A stretch of 34,025 nt of DNA from Arthrobacter sp. HMWF013 (lineage in GTDB: Bacteria; Actinomycetota; Actinomycetes; Actinomycetales; Micrococcaceae), in assembly GCF_003061105.1 (NCBI RefSeq), contig NZ_QAIQ01000032.1, positions 1 through 34,025 on the forward strand. The letters run 5' to 3'. Below are positions 1 through 8,222 of this stretch, piece by piece. Below the pieces are notes generated by a model that was not told the origin of the DNA, did no database searches, and saw nothing but the letters and a program-made list of their open reading frames with translations. Position numbers and translations under genes: made by a program. Numbering within the stretch: position 1 is the first letter of the stretch; every line of letters begins with the position of its first letter.

Positions 1-1
1 G

Positions 2-880
2 TACCGGATGCTGCTGCAACGCCTGGCCGATATGCCCCGGCACCCCGAACCCCTGCCCGAAACTGCTCCGCCGCCACCACCGGCCGGCCCCCACGCCGTG
101 CAGCTGCTGCGCACCTACGGCGTGAAGCATCCGCCGTTCCCGTTCGCACCCGACGGTGAGCGCAGCGTTGCCCGGGCCTACACGAAGGCTTTCTCCCTGG
201 CCCGCTCGCTGATCTACATCGAGGACCAGTACCTGTGGTCGGCGGAGGTCGCAGCCGGGATCGCTGCGGCCCTCGAGCAGAACCCCGAGCTGAACGTGAT
301 CGCCGTGGTGCCACGCTACCCGGACTCCGACGGTCCGCTCGGCGGGCCGCCCAAGCGGCTCGGGCAACTGCGTGCCATCGAGGGGATCAGCCGGGTGGCA
401 CCCGACAGATTCGGCGTGTTCAATCTGGAGAACAGAGCAGGGACCCCGATCTATGTCCATGCCAAGATCTGCATCATCGACGACACCTGGTTCACGTGCG
501 GCTCGGACAACTTCAACCGCCGTTCCTGGACCACGGACAGCGAGCTTACCTGCGCGGTGATCGATACCACTGCTGGCCCCGAGGCTCCCTTGCCCCACGG
601 GGTCCGGCGCCAACTCTGGGCCGAACACCTGGGCCTGGACGAGAACGACCCCCAACTCCACGATCCGGCGGACGGGCTCAAACTGTGGAATGCCGCCGCC
701 GACGCCTTGGACCAATGGCATGAAAAGGGCAGCCGCTCCCCCCGCCCCAACGGTCAGGCGCGCCACCATGTCACAGAACCGGTGACACGCCTGCAGCGGC
801 TGTGGGCGGCTCCGGCGAACCGCTTCCTGGTGGACCCGGACGGCCGCCCCCGTAAACTGCGCGGCACCACCCGGTTCTAG
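2..880 (+). CDS. Phospholipase D-like protein, C-terminal part (5' end outside window)
   Basis: The visible part carries one HKD motif (H-A-K-I-C-I-I-D, about residues 151-158 counting from the ATG at 8), followed by G-S-D-N-F-N-R-R-S, the usual second half of a phospholipase D active site. PLD enzymes need two such motifs. Only one is present, and the frame is open to the left edge of the window, so the gene almost certainly starts upstream and the ATG at 8 is internal. The family cleaves or transfers phosphodiester bonds in phospholipids (PLD, cardiolipin synthase) or nucleic acids; the substrate cannot be read from this part. The last 60 residues are polar and probably lie outside the catalytic fold. 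The gene ends before a strong hairpin at 932-957. Confidence 0.85.
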   Translation, partial: YRMLLQRLADMPRHPEPLPETAPPPPPAGPHAVQLLRTYGVKHPPFPFAPDGERSVARAYTKAFSLARSLIYIEDQYLWSAEVAAGIAAALEQNPELNVIAVVPRYPDSDGPLGGPPKRLGQLRAIEGISRVAPDRFGVFNLENRAGTPIYVHAKICIIDDTWFTCGSDNFNRRSWTTDSELTCAVIDTTAGPEAPLPHGVRRQLWAEHLGLDENDPQLHDPADGLKLWNAAADALDQWHEKGSRSPRPNGQARHHVTEPVTRLQRLWAAPANRFLVDPDGRPRKLRGTTRF

Positions 881-931
881 GCGGCGATTTCTCGGGAGGG
901 CGAATCAGCCTTCCAAGACGGACCGAACAAA

Positions 932-957
932 ACGACGGCGGGTGGTCCCGCCGTCGT
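932..957. terminator. Hairpin terminator between convergent genes
   Basis: Perfect 11-bp inverted repeat (ACGACGGCGGG / CCCGCCGTCGT) with a TGGT loop. It lies between the stop of the PLD-like gene (880, plus) and the stop of the membrane-protein gene (966, minus), so it can serve both. There is an A-rich run on its left and no long T-run on its right. Its core recurs at 2443-2470 and 8223-8265. Confidence 0.75.
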
Positions 958-965
958 CCGTTCAA

Positions 966-1397
966 TCAGTGCTGCACACTCAGGACAGCCGAATCCTTTG
1001 CCCGAATCTCACGCAGGCCGGCCTGGCACTCAGGCGCCCGTCCAGCTGTATCGCCGTGAACGGCAGAGGTAATGGCCTCGACAACAGCCATTTGGCCGGT
1101 GGTGTCAGGGACGCCGGGAAACTGCACCTGCGGAGCCTCAGTTGCGGCTGCGGGCTCCTCGTTCGTGGCGCGCATGCGAAGGATCGCGATGGCCGAGATC
1201 AGGCACCAGGCAATGTTCGTGACCACTGAAGGCCAGGCTTCATGGACGGCACCGTTGATGATGAAGGCGCATGCACCGATGAGGTTGGCCACCTGGAAGC
1301 GTTTGCCGGCCTTCAACCAGCCCATGGAGACCGAGAGATAGGCCGACAGGATCAGAACCGCCCCTGACCAACCAGCAATTTCCCACAGCAGTTCCAT
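966..1397 (-). CDS. Small CBU_0592-like membrane protein
   Basis: A 143-residue protein whose first 75 residues or so are three hydrophobic segments (starting E-I-A-G-W-S-G-A-V-L-I-L, then A-N-L-I-G-A-C-A-F-I, then V-V-T-N-I-A-W-C-L-I-S-A-I). This matches the small conserved CBU_0592-type membrane proteins of actinobacteria and proteobacteria, whose function is unknown to me. The C-terminal half is a polar, Glu/Ala-rich tail, probably cytoplasmic and poorly structured. The start is supported by a GAAAGGA ribosome site just upstream on the minus strand. The gene is divergent from the LysR gene at 1499 with 101 bases between them, a layout often seen when the regulator controls its neighbour; that link is inferred. 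Confidence 0.72.
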   Translation of the reverse strand: MELLWEIAGWSGAVLILSAYLSVSMGWLKAGKRFQVANLIGACAFIINGAVHEAWPSVVTNIAWCLISAIAILRMRATNEEPAAATEAPQVQFPGVPDTTGQMAVVEAITSAVHGDTAGRAPECQAGLREIRAKDSAVLSVQH

Positions 1398-1498
1398 GAT
1401 GTCCTTTCAGATGACGGGGGTTTTAACAGCAATTATGAGCAGGAAATACCTTTAGAGCAATTGCATTTGAGTGAAGATATGGTTTAGAACTACTTAAC
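1398..1498. promoter_or_regulatory. Divergent intergenic region, membrane protein / LysR gene
   Basis: This 101-base A/T-rich spacer must hold both promoters. It contains GCAATTGC (1457-1464), a perfect 8-base palindrome, and a second GCAATT near 1430. LysR proteins usually bind such A/T-rich partial dyads next to their own gene. No Shine-Dalgarno sequence precedes the LysR ATG at 1499. TATGGT at 1478-1483 fits the actinobacterial -10 pattern TAnnnT. Confidence 0.4.
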
Positions 1499-2422
1499 AT
1501 GGATATCGATCCGCGCAGACTGCGCGTCCTCCTGGCGATTGCCCGCACCGGCGGGGTGCTAGCCGCGGCTGATGAACTGGGAATCAGCCCCTCGGCTGTC
1601 TCGCAGCAACTCACCAAATTGGAAGACGAGACAGGGCACGCGTTGGTGGTGCGCACGCCCAAGGGCTCGGTACTGACCCCCGCCGGCCTGGCAGTCGCGG
1701 AAGCCGGTGAGGAGATTGAACGCGCGCTCAGCGTCGCCCGCGCCCGCATCGAAGGCGGGGCCAAAATCGCCGGGGTGGTCCGGGTGGGCGGATTCACCAG
1801 CTTTGTCCGGACTGTGGTGATCCCCCGCCTGCCTGCATGGCGCACCCAGTACCCGCAGTTGCAGATCCGGATTGTCGAGGACGATCTGCCTGCCCTGATG
1901 CGGCTCCTCCGCCAGCGCCAGCTCGACGCCGTCGTCGTGGAGCTCGATTCGACGACGGCCGAGCAGCGTTCGCTCCCCGCCGGACTGACCGAGGAGCCAC
2001 TGCTGGATGAGCCATGGAAACTGGTGGTTCCCGCCGGCGCCCTGCTCAGTACCGAGAACATCGACCTTGCCCGGCTGCCACTACCGTGGATCGGCGTCGA
2101 GCCCACCGCCGCAAACTCCGCGGCACTCGGCCGGCTCCGCCAGTCGACCGGCACCCAGATGGAAACGGTGCATCAGTACCAGGAGACGCTGACAGCCCTC
2201 GCCCTCGTCGCCGCGGGAGAAGGCATTGCGATCCTGCCCACCTTGGCGTTGATCGGCGTCGTCCACGACGGGGTCGATGTCCTGGACGTCCCCGGCCTCG
2301 GCACGCGGCGCATCGTCCTCCGACGGTTCGACCGGCGGCGCTCAACCGGCACCCCCGTGGACACCGTCGCACGCCTGCTGCGGGAATCGGCCGCCGCGTT
2401 CGACACCCGCGCGGCATCCTGA
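1499..2422 (+). CDS. LysR family transcriptional regulator
   Basis: A 307-residue protein of normal LysR length. The N-terminal winged helix-turn-helix is clear (about residues 4-62: R-R-L-R-V-L-L-A-I-A-R-T-G-G, then A-A-D-E-L-G-I-S-P-S-A-V-S-Q-Q-L-T-K-L-E-D). A linker helix and a periplasmic-binding-protein-like effector domain follow (about 90-300). The effector is unknown. It is divergent from a small membrane-protein gene and likely autoregulates through the shared spacer. The ATG at 1499 gives the standard N-terminus but has no ribosome site, so a leaderless or short-leader mRNA is possible. A strong hairpin at 2443-2470 ends the unit. Confidence 0.92.
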   Translation: MDIDPRRLRVLLAIARTGGVLAAADELGISPSAVSQQLTKLEDETGHALVVRTPKGSVLTPAGLAVAEAGEEIERALSVARARIEGGAKIAGVVRVGGFTSFVRTVVIPRLPAWRTQYPQLQIRIVEDDLPALMRLLRQRQLDAVVVELDSTTAEQRSLPAGLTEEPLLDEPWKLVVPAGALLSTENIDLARLPLPWIGVEPTAANSAALGRLRQSTGTQMETVHQYQETLTALALVAAGEGIAILPTLALIGVVHDGVDVLDVPGLGTRRIVLRRFDRRRSTGTPVDTVARLLRESAAAFDTRAAS

Positions 2423-2442
2423 AGCACCGCCCGTGGCGAGCG

Positions 2443-2470
2443 GACGACGGCGGGACCTCCCGCCGTCGTC
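2443..2470. terminator. Hairpin terminator after LysR gene
   Basis: A 12-bp perfect stem (2443-2454 with 2459-2470) closed by an ACCT loop. Its arms contain GACGACGGCGGG and the complement, the same core as the hairpins at 932-957 and 8223-8265. It separates the LysR gene from the TetR gene. Confidence 0.75.
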
Positions 2471-2505
2471 GGCCCCGGAAAGTGCACTCGTAGCGGGTTA
2501 GGCAA

Positions 2506-2520
2506 TAGTCTGGCCAGATG
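2506..2520 (+). promoter_or_regulatory. Putative -10 element for leaderless TetR mRNA
   Basis: TAGTCT (2506-2511) fits the actinobacterial -10 pattern TAnnnT and is followed by exactly six bases before the ATG at 2518. There is no Shine-Dalgarno sequence in that space. A transcript starting at the A of the ATG is therefore likely. No convincing -35 box is seen. Confidence 0.45.
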
Positions 2521-3144
2521 GGGACCAAAGCCGTGAACTCCGGCGAACAGATGGACAGGCAGTCGCGCATTCTCGAGGCGGCGATGGATCTGCTGTCCCG
2601 CCACGGGATTTCAGGCGTGAGCATGCGGGCGGTGGCCCGCGAAGCGGGCGTCGCGCTCGGCCTGGTGAACTACTACTACGACGACAAAACGAGCCTGATA
2701 CGGGCGGCCCTGCGCCGGGTGGACGAGCATGACCTTCGGCTGGTGGCGCCCGACCCGTCGTCAGACCCGGAGGAACAGCTGCGCCGGGCCCTCCGGCGGG
2801 TGGCGGCCGCCGATCTGCTGACCACCCGCTACCTGTCCCTGCGCCTGCACCTGTGGGCCCTCGCCCAGGCGGACGAGGGTTATGCACAGATCAACGCCGA
2901 GGCCTTCGACCGCTATCTTGACGGCCTCGCCTCACTGGTTTCCAACGCCCAACCCGGTCTTTCCTGGGAGGAATGCCGCGAGCGGGCGGCTGACATTGTC
3001 GTCATCCAGAACGGCATGTGGCTGACAGCGCTTCTCGGCGTTGATGAGGCCTCCATCCAGCGGAGCATCGCCCGCACCGAGCAAATCGCCTTCGCGCCGC
3101 TTCCGGACCACTCCCTCAAGGAACACAGGCTGCACGAGTCCTGA
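2518..3144 (+). CDS. BetI-like TetR family regulator of the choline genes
   Basis: A 208-residue TetR-type repressor. The N-terminal helix-turn-helix (about residues 18-62) includes R-I-L-E-A-A-M-D-L-L-S-R-H-G, then M-R-A-V-A-R-E-A-G-V-A-L-G-L-V-N-Y-Y-Y-D-D-K, which matches the BetI subgroup (G-L-V-N-Y-Y/H). The rest is an all-helical ligand domain, in BetI proteins responsive to choline. It lies directly upstream of the choline operon on the same strand, and two perfect operators lie in the 98 bases between them. The natural reading is a repressor released by choline or betaine aldehyde; this is inferred from family and position. The ATG at 2518 probably starts a leaderless mRNA. An internal ATG at 2551 is the only close alternative. 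Confidence 0.85.
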   Translation: MGTKAVNSGEQMDRQSRILEAAMDLLSRHGISGVSMRAVAREAGVALGLVNYYYDDKTSLIRAALRRVDEHDLRLVAPDPSSDPEEQLRRALRRVAAADLLTTRYLSLRLHLWALAQADEGYAQINAEAFDRYLDGLASLVSNAQPGLSWEECRERAADIVVIQNGMWLTALLGVDEASIQRSIARTEQIAFAPLPDHSLKEHRLHES

Positions 3145-3183
3145 ACCACAGGGCAGCTGTCCCGTAGAAATTTATACGTCGCA

Positions 3184-3199
3184 TTGAACGACTGTTCAA
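3184..3199. promoter_or_regulatory. TetR/BetI operator 1
   Basis: Perfect palindrome TTGAAC-GACT-GTTCAA, 6-bp arms around 4 bases. The same palindrome recurs 23 bases downstream. The half-site resembles remembered BetI motifs (ATTGAAC...GTTCAAT). It is upstream of betB and just downstream of the TetR gene, so this repressor is the likely ligand. Confidence 0.8.
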
Positions 3200-3206
3200 A
3201 AAATGA

Positions 3207-3222
3207 TTGAACACTCGTTCAA
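3207..3222. promoter_or_regulatory. TetR/BetI operator 2 overlapping the -35 region of betB
   Basis: Perfect palindrome TTGAAC-ACTC-GTTCAA, extended to 7-bp arms by an outer A and T. The left half TTGAAC is also a reasonable -35 box: 17 bases later comes TACTGT (3230-3235), a TAnnnT -10, and 7 bases after that the betB ATG. A bound repressor would cover the -35 box and block RNA polymerase directly. Confidence 0.8.
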
Positions 3223-3243
3223 TCTGCATTACTGTCCTTCCTA
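3207..3243 (+). promoter_or_regulatory. Putative promoter of the betB-codA-permease operon (leaderless)
   Basis: Reading: -35 TTGAAC 3207-3212, 17-base spacer, -10 TACTGT 3230-3235, transcription start at about 3242-3243, on the betB ATG. No Shine-Dalgarno sequence lies before that ATG, which fits a leaderless transcript. Confidence 0.5.
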
Positions 3244-4781
3244 TGACCTACGCCACACCAGCCCATGACGTCATCCGACCCGCAACAACCGAAACAGCAT
3301 CCACCCTGTTCATCAACGGTGCATGGGAGCCGGCCGCTTCCGCTGCTGTCCGCGAAATCCGCAACCCCGCCGACGGCGAACAGGTGGCCACAGTGTCCGA
3401 GGCCGGCCGGGAGGATGCGGAACGCGCCATCGCCGCAGCCCGTGCAGCCTTCGACTCCGGCATCTGGTCGAATGTCCCGGCCCCGGAGCGCGGGACCTTC
3501 CTGCTCAAGGTCGCCGCCGGCCTCCGCGAACACCGCGAAAAGTTCGCCCGCGCCGAGTCGCTGGACACCGGCAAGCGCATGGTCGAAAGCCGCATCGACA
3601 TGGACGACATTGCCGCCTGCTTCGAATACTTCGGCAGGCTCGCCGGCCAGCAGGCCGGACGCATCGTCGACGCCGGGAACGCCGAGGTCGTCAGCAAAAT
3701 CGTCTACGAACCCGTGGGTGTCTGCGGCCTGATCACGCCCTGGAACTACCCCCTGCTCCAGGCCGCGTGGAAGATCGCGCCCGCCCTCGCCGCCGGCTGC
3801 ACGTTCGTCCTCAAACCCTCCGAGCTGACCCCGTCCACCGCCATCCTGGCCATGCAGCTGCTGCAGGACCTCGGCCTGCCGGACGGCGTCGCGAACCTCG
3901 TGACCGGCGCCGGAGCGGAGGCGGGTGCACCGCTTTCGGAACACCCCGCCGTCGACCTCGTCTCGTTCACCGGCGGTTTGGAAACCGGCAAGCGCATCGC
4001 GGCGGCCGCCGCCGGCACCGTAAAAAAGGTGGCGCTGGAACTCGGTGGCAAGAACCCCAACGTGGTGTTTGCCGACGCGGACTTCGACGCCGCCGTCGAC
4101 AATGCCCTGAACGGAGCCTTCGTCCACTCCGGGCAGGTCTGCTCCGCCGGAGCGCGGCTGCTGGTGGAGGAATCCATCGCCGAGCGCTTCGTGGACGAAC
4201 TGGTCCGCCGCGCCCAGGCGATCCGCCTCGGCGGCCCCTTCGACGAAACAGCCGAAACCGGGCCGCTGATTTCCGCGGCCCACCGCGACAAGGTCCACTC
4301 CTATGTCCAGCGCGGCATCCAGGAGGGTGCCCGGCTGCGGACCGGCGGCGCGGCGCCGCGGGGAGAAAAGTACGACGGCGGGTTCTACTACCAGCCGACT
4401 GTCCTGGACCGCGTCGAGCGGGGAATGTCCGTGGTCATCGACGAGGCGTTCGGCCCCGTGGTGACCGTGGAGACCTTCCGCACCGAGGACGAAGCGGTGG
4501 CCACCGCCAACGACACGGTCTACGGCCTGGCCGGCGCGGTCTGGACCCAGGATGCGGGCAAGGCGCAGCGCGTGGCCTCCCGGCTGCGGCACGGCACCAT
4601 CTGGATCAACGACTACCACCCCTACCTTCCCCAGGCCGAGTGGGGCGGCTTCGGCCAGTCCGGCGTCGGCCGCGAGCTGGGCCCCACGGGCCTGGCCGAG
4701 TACCAGGAAGCCAAGCACATCTACCAGAACACCAGCCCGCAGGTCACCGGCTGGTTTGCTGACCATGGCAAGGAGAACTAG
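3243..4781 (+). CDS. betB: Betaine aldehyde dehydrogenase
   Basis: A 512-residue NAD(P)-dependent aldehyde dehydrogenase. The catalytic Cys300 sits in G-Q-V-C-S-A-G and the general base Glu266 in A-L-E-L-G-G-K. The NAD-binding P-W-N-Y-P-L segment is present, and the loop usually reading F-T-G-S is F-T-G-G here. The C-terminal block N-D-Y-H-P-Y-L-P-Q-A-E-W-G-G-F-G-Q-S-G is typical of glycine betaine aldehyde dehydrogenases. The reaction is betaine aldehyde to glycine betaine in the cytosol. The start was set at 3243 rather than the upstream in-frame TTG at 3207, because 3207 lies inside the second operator and because of the spacing to the -10 box. The gene abuts codA (TAG 4779-4781, ATG 4782), so the two are likely translated together. 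Confidence 0.92.
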   Translation: MTYATPAHDVIRPATTETASTLFINGAWEPAASAAVREIRNPADGEQVATVSEAGREDAERAIAAARAAFDSGIWSNVPAPERGTFLLKVAAGLREHREKFARAESLDTGKRMVESRIDMDDIAACFEYFGRLAGQQAGRIVDAGNAEVVSKIVYEPVGVCGLITPWNYPLLQAAWKIAPALAAGCTFVLKPSELTPSTAILAMQLLQDLGLPDGVANLVTGAGAEAGAPLSEHPAVDLVSFTGGLETGKRIAAAAAGTVKKVALELGGKNPNVVFADADFDAAVDNALNGAFVHSGQVCSAGARLLVEESIAERFVDELVRRAQAIRLGGPFDETAETGPLISAAHRDKVHSYVQRGIQEGARLRTGGAAPRGEKYDGGFYYQPTVLDRVERGMSVVIDEAFGPVVTVETFRTEDEAVATANDTVYGLAGAVWTQDAGKAQRVASRLRHGTIWINDYHPYLPQAEWGGFGQSGVGRELGPTGLAEYQEAKHIYQNTSPQVTGWFADHGKEN

Positions 4782-6425
4782 ATGCATTACGAGAACATCG
4801 ACGATGTCACGGAGCGCGGGTTCGACTACGTCGTCATCGGCGGCGGATCTGCCGGTGCCGCCGTGGCCGCCCGGCTGAGCGAGGATCCGGACGTGACCGT
4901 GGCCCTCGTGGAGGCCGGTCCGGATGACCGGAACCTGCCCGAAATCCTGCAGCTGGACCGCTGGATGGAGCTGCTTGAGTCCGGCTACGACTGGGACTAT
5001 CCGGTGGAACCGCAGGAAAACGGCAACTCCTTTATGCGCCATGCCCGTGCCAGGGTGATGGGCGGCTGCTCGAGCCACAACTCGTGTATCGCGTTCTGGG
5101 CTCCCCGCGAGGACCTCGACGAGTGGGAGTCGAAGTACGGCGCCACCGGCTGGAACGCCGACGCCGCCTGGCCGCTGTACAAGCGGCTGGAAACCAATGA
5201 GGACGCCGGCCCGGACGCCCCGCACCACGGGGACACAGGCCCCGTGCACCTGATGAACGTGTCCCCGGTGGATCCTGCAGGCGTCGCCCTCCTGGACGCC
5301 TGCGAACAGACGGGCATTCCGCGAGCGAAGTTCAACACCGGGGCCACCGTGATCAACGGCGCCAATTTCTTCCAGATCAACCGCCGCGCGGACGGCACCC
5401 GGGCCTCGAGTTCGGTCTCCTACATCCACCCGATCATCGACCGCGAAAACTTCACCCTGCTCACAGGCCTCCGAGCCCGCCAGCTGGTGTTCGACGCGGA
5501 CAAACGCTGCACCGGCGTCGACGTGGTGGACTCCGCGTTCGGCCGCACCCACCGGCTCTCCGCGCACCGCGAAGTCATCCTGTCCACCGGTGCCATCGAC
5601 TCCCCCAAGCTGCTGATGCTCTCCGGCATCGGTCCGGCAGCCCACCTCGCCGCGCACGGCATCGAGGTCCTGGTGGACTCCCCCGGCGTGGGCGAAAACC
5701 TGCAGGACCACCCCGAAGGCGTGGTCCAGTTCGAGGCCAGGCAGCCCATGGTGCAGACCTCCACCCAGTGGTGGGAGATCGGCATCTTCACCCCCACCGA
5801 GGACGGCCTGGACCGCCCGGACCTGATGATGCACTACGGCTCCGTCCCCTTCGACATGAACACCCTGCGGCACGGTTACCCCACCACAGAGAACGGCTTC
5901 AGCCTCACCCCGAACGTCACCCACGCCCGCTCCCGCGGCACCGTCCGGCTGCGGAGCCGCGATTTCCGCGACAAGCCCATGGTGGATCCGCGCTACTTCA
6001 CGGATCCCGAAGGCCACGACATGCGCGTCATGGTGGCCGGTATCCGCAAGGCCCGCGAAATCGCCGCCCAGCCCGCCATGGCCGAATGGACCGGCCGCGA
6101 GCTGTCGCCCGGCGTCGCGGCGCAGACGGACGAGGAGCTGCGGGATTACATCCGCAAGACCCACAACACCGTGTACCACCCGGTGGGCACGGTCCGGATG
6201 GGACCGGCCGACGACGGGATGTCACCGCTGGATCCCGAGCTGCGGGTCAAGGGCGTCGCCGGCCTGCGCGTGGCGGATGCCTCCGTGATGCCCGAGCACA
6301 TCACCGTCAACCCCAACATCACCGTCATGATGATCGGCGAGCGCTGCGCGGACCTCATCCGCGCCGGCCGGTCCAGCGAAACCATGACCGCGGAAGAAAT
6401 GGAGCTCACCGCATCCCTTGCCTGA
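4782..6425 (+). CDS. codA: Choline oxidase (GMC flavoprotein)
   Basis: A 547-residue glucose-methanol-choline oxidoreductase that matches my memory of Arthrobacter globiformis choline oxidase along nearly its whole length. The ADP-binding G-G-G-S-A-G lies at residues 20-25. His99, to which FAD is covalently linked in the known enzyme, lies in S-S-H-N-S-C with Ser101. Catalytic His466 (V-Y-H-P-V-G-T) and Asn510 (V-N-P-N) are at the exact known positions. The enzyme oxidises choline to betaine aldehyde and then to glycine betaine with O2, releasing H2O2, in the cytosol. Its ribosome site AAGGAG lies within the end of betB, and the ATG directly follows the betB stop. A pairing with betB is partly redundant, since choline oxidase can do both steps. 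Confidence 0.96.
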   Translation: MHYENIDDVTERGFDYVVIGGGSAGAAVAARLSEDPDVTVALVEAGPDDRNLPEILQLDRWMELLESGYDWDYPVEPQENGNSFMRHARARVMGGCSSHNSCIAFWAPREDLDEWESKYGATGWNADAAWPLYKRLETNEDAGPDAPHHGDTGPVHLMNVSPVDPAGVALLDACEQTGIPRAKFNTGATVINGANFFQINRRADGTRASSSVSYIHPIIDRENFTLLTGLRARQLVFDADKRCTGVDVVDSAFGRTHRLSAHREVILSTGAIDSPKLLMLSGIGPAAHLAAHGIEVLVDSPGVGENLQDHPEGVVQFEARQPMVQTSTQWWEIGIFTPTEDGLDRPDLMMHYGSVPFDMNTLRHGYPTTENGFSLTPNVTHARSRGTVRLRSRDFRDKPMVDPRYFTDPEGHDMRVMVAGIRKAREIAAQPAMAEWTGRELSPGVAAQTDEELRDYIRKTHNTVYHPVGTVRMGPADDGMSPLDPELRVKGVAGLRVADASVMPEHITVNPNITVMMIGERCADLIRAGRSSETMTAEEMELTASLA

Positions 6426-6515
6426 GCGGCAAGGTCCCGGCGGCAGGGCATTGACCTTCCGTGCGCCACGGCCGGCCGGTCATCACTATCGTGCTTTTCT
6501 GATTTAGGAGTCCAC

Positions 6516-8117
6516 ATGGCGGAACCCAGCAAGAGTATTGATTCAAGCGGCATGGACGAATTCGGCTACACCCAGACCCTGGACCGGAGCATCGGCAAAT
6601 TTGCCAGCTTCGCCGCAGGCGTCAGCTACATCTCCATCCTCACCGGCGTCTTCCAACTGTTCTACTTCGGTTTTTCCATGGCCGGCCCCGCATATGCGTG
6701 GTCATGGCCCATCGTCTTTGCCGGCCAGCTCATGGTGGCACTGTGTTTTGCCGAACTGGCGGGCCGCTATCCCGTGGCGGGATCGGTCTACAACTGGGCC
6801 AAACGGCTCGCGTCCGGCACCTCGGCGTGGCTGGCCGGCTGGCTGCTGATGATCTCCTCCGTCGTGGCGCTGGGCTCCGTGGCACTTGCCCTGCAGCTCA
6901 CCCTGCCCCAGCTCTGGTCCGGCTTCCAATTCGTCGGTGACGGCACCGGCCCCTACGATTTCGCCATGAACGGCGTGGTGCTGGCCAGCATCATGATCAC
7001 CATCTCCACCCTCATCAACGCGTTTGGTGTGAAGCTCATGACCCGGATCAACAGCATCGGCGTTTTCGTGGAGCTGAGCGCAGCCGTACTCCTGATCCTC
7101 GCGCTGGGCTGGCACGTGGTGCGCGGCCCTGAGGTCTTTTTCGACACCGCCGGCTTCGGGGAAGGCCACGACCTCGGCTTCTTCGGTGTCTTCCTGATCG
7201 GTGCCATGGCGTCCGGTTATGTGATGTACGGCTTTGACACGGCCAGCTCCCTGGGCGAGGAAACCAAAGACCCCAAACGGACGGCACCCAAGGCCATCCT
7301 GCGGGCCATCACGGCCTCGTTCGTGCTGGGCGGGCTGATCCTGCTGTTTGGCATCCTGGCCGCACCTGACCTGGCAGATCCCAAGGTGGGAGCGGCCGAC
7401 GGCGGGCTGCAGTACATTGTGCTCTCCGTCCTGGGCGGACCGTTCGGCAAGGCCTTCCTCGCGTGCATCGTGGTGGCCGTGGTCGTCTGCACCCTGGCCG
7501 TCCATGCCGCCGCCATCCGCATGATGTTTGCCATGGCCCGGGACAACAACCTGCCCTTCAGCCGCCAGCTCAGCAAGGTGGACCCGGTCCGCCGGACCCC
7601 CAAGATCGCGGCGATCGTGATCGGCGTCCTGGCCGTCATGCCTTTGCTCATCAACGTCATGCAGCCGGCGATTTTCACGATCATGTCCAGCATCAGCATC
7701 GTCCTGATCTACCTCTCCTACCTCCTGGTGACGGTTGCCCTGCTGCGCAACAGGCTCCTGAAGAAGTGGCCACTGGCGGACGACGGTTCCGAGCCCGGGT
7801 TCTGCATGGGCAAGTGGGGACTGCCCGTGAACATCCTGGCCGTCCTCTGGGGCGCGGCCATGACGGTCAACCTGGTCTGGCCCCGCCCGGAGATCTACAA
7901 CTCGGTGCCGCCGTTCGAGTGGTACCTGCAGTGGGGCGGTGTGATCTTCGTAGGTGCCGTAGTCATTGGCGGGACCCTGCTCTACCGCCTGAAGATCCGA
8001 TACCAGACCGGGGTGCTGGCCGAGCACGCCGCGGCAGTCGCAGCACATCCGTCGTCGGGCGCACGGCAGCACGAAGTCCCCAAGGATTCACTGGTGGCCG
8101 CGTCGGAAGCTCAGTAA
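6516..8117 (+). CDS. APC superfamily permease, probably choline uptake
   Basis: A 533-residue integral membrane protein with about 12 hydrophobic segments and the amino acid/choline transporter (ACT) signature in the loop after the second helix (A-E-L-A-G-R-Y-P-V-A-G-S-V-Y-N-W). The first helix (G-V-S-Y-I-S-I-L-T-G-V-F) and the G-E-E-T-K-D-P-K-R loop are typical of APC permeases. It is the third gene of the choline operon, 90 bases after codA, with ribosome site AGGAG 6 bases before the ATG. Position suggests it brings choline to the oxidase. The family also carries amino acids, GABA and polyamines, so the substrate is inferred from context. The last 45 residues are a polar cytoplasmic tail. 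A 20-bp hairpin at 8223-8265 ends the operon. Confidence 0.85.
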   Translation: MAEPSKSIDSSGMDEFGYTQTLDRSIGKFASFAAGVSYISILTGVFQLFYFGFSMAGPAYAWSWPIVFAGQLMVALCFAELAGRYPVAGSVYNWAKRLASGTSAWLAGWLLMISSVVALGSVALALQLTLPQLWSGFQFVGDGTGPYDFAMNGVVLASIMITISTLINAFGVKLMTRINSIGVFVELSAAVLLILALGWHVVRGPEVFFDTAGFGEGHDLGFFGVFLIGAMASGYVMYGFDTASSLGEETKDPKRTAPKAILRAITASFVLGGLILLFGILAAPDLADPKVGAADGGLQYIVLSVLGGPFGKAFLACIVVAVVVCTLAVHAAAIRMMFAMARDNNLPFSRQLSKVDPVRRTPKIAAIVIGVLAVMPLLINVMQPAIFTIMSSISIVLIYLSYLLVTVALLRNRLLKKWPLADDGSEPGFCMGKWGLPVNILAVLWGAAMTVNLVWPRPEIYNSVPPFEWYLQWGGVIFVGAVVIGGTLLYRLKIRYQTGVLAEHAAAVAAHPSSGARQHEVPKDSLVAASEAQ

Positions 8118-8222
8118 CGCACCGGAAAGGCCGCTGACCCTGATACTGCTCGCCACGGTGGCCGCCCGGGCCATCGTCGCCCAGCAGATCGGTGTTGGCC
8201 CTTTCTAAGAACCACAGCGCAA

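Noticed and set aside
3219-6179. Very long open frame (986 codons) on the minus strand opposite betB and codA
   Set aside because: It is antisense to two strongly recognised enzymes, has a Gly/Val/His-rich composition typical of the mirror frame of GC-rich genes, and shows no family motif.
6702-8072. 456-codon minus-strand frame opposite the permease gene
   Set aside because: His/Gln/Asp-rich shadow of a membrane protein; no ribosome site or motif.
8118-8222. Short hydrophobic plus-strand frame just after the permease gene
   Set aside because: No start codon in context and too short; may be a remnant of a membrane protein or chance.
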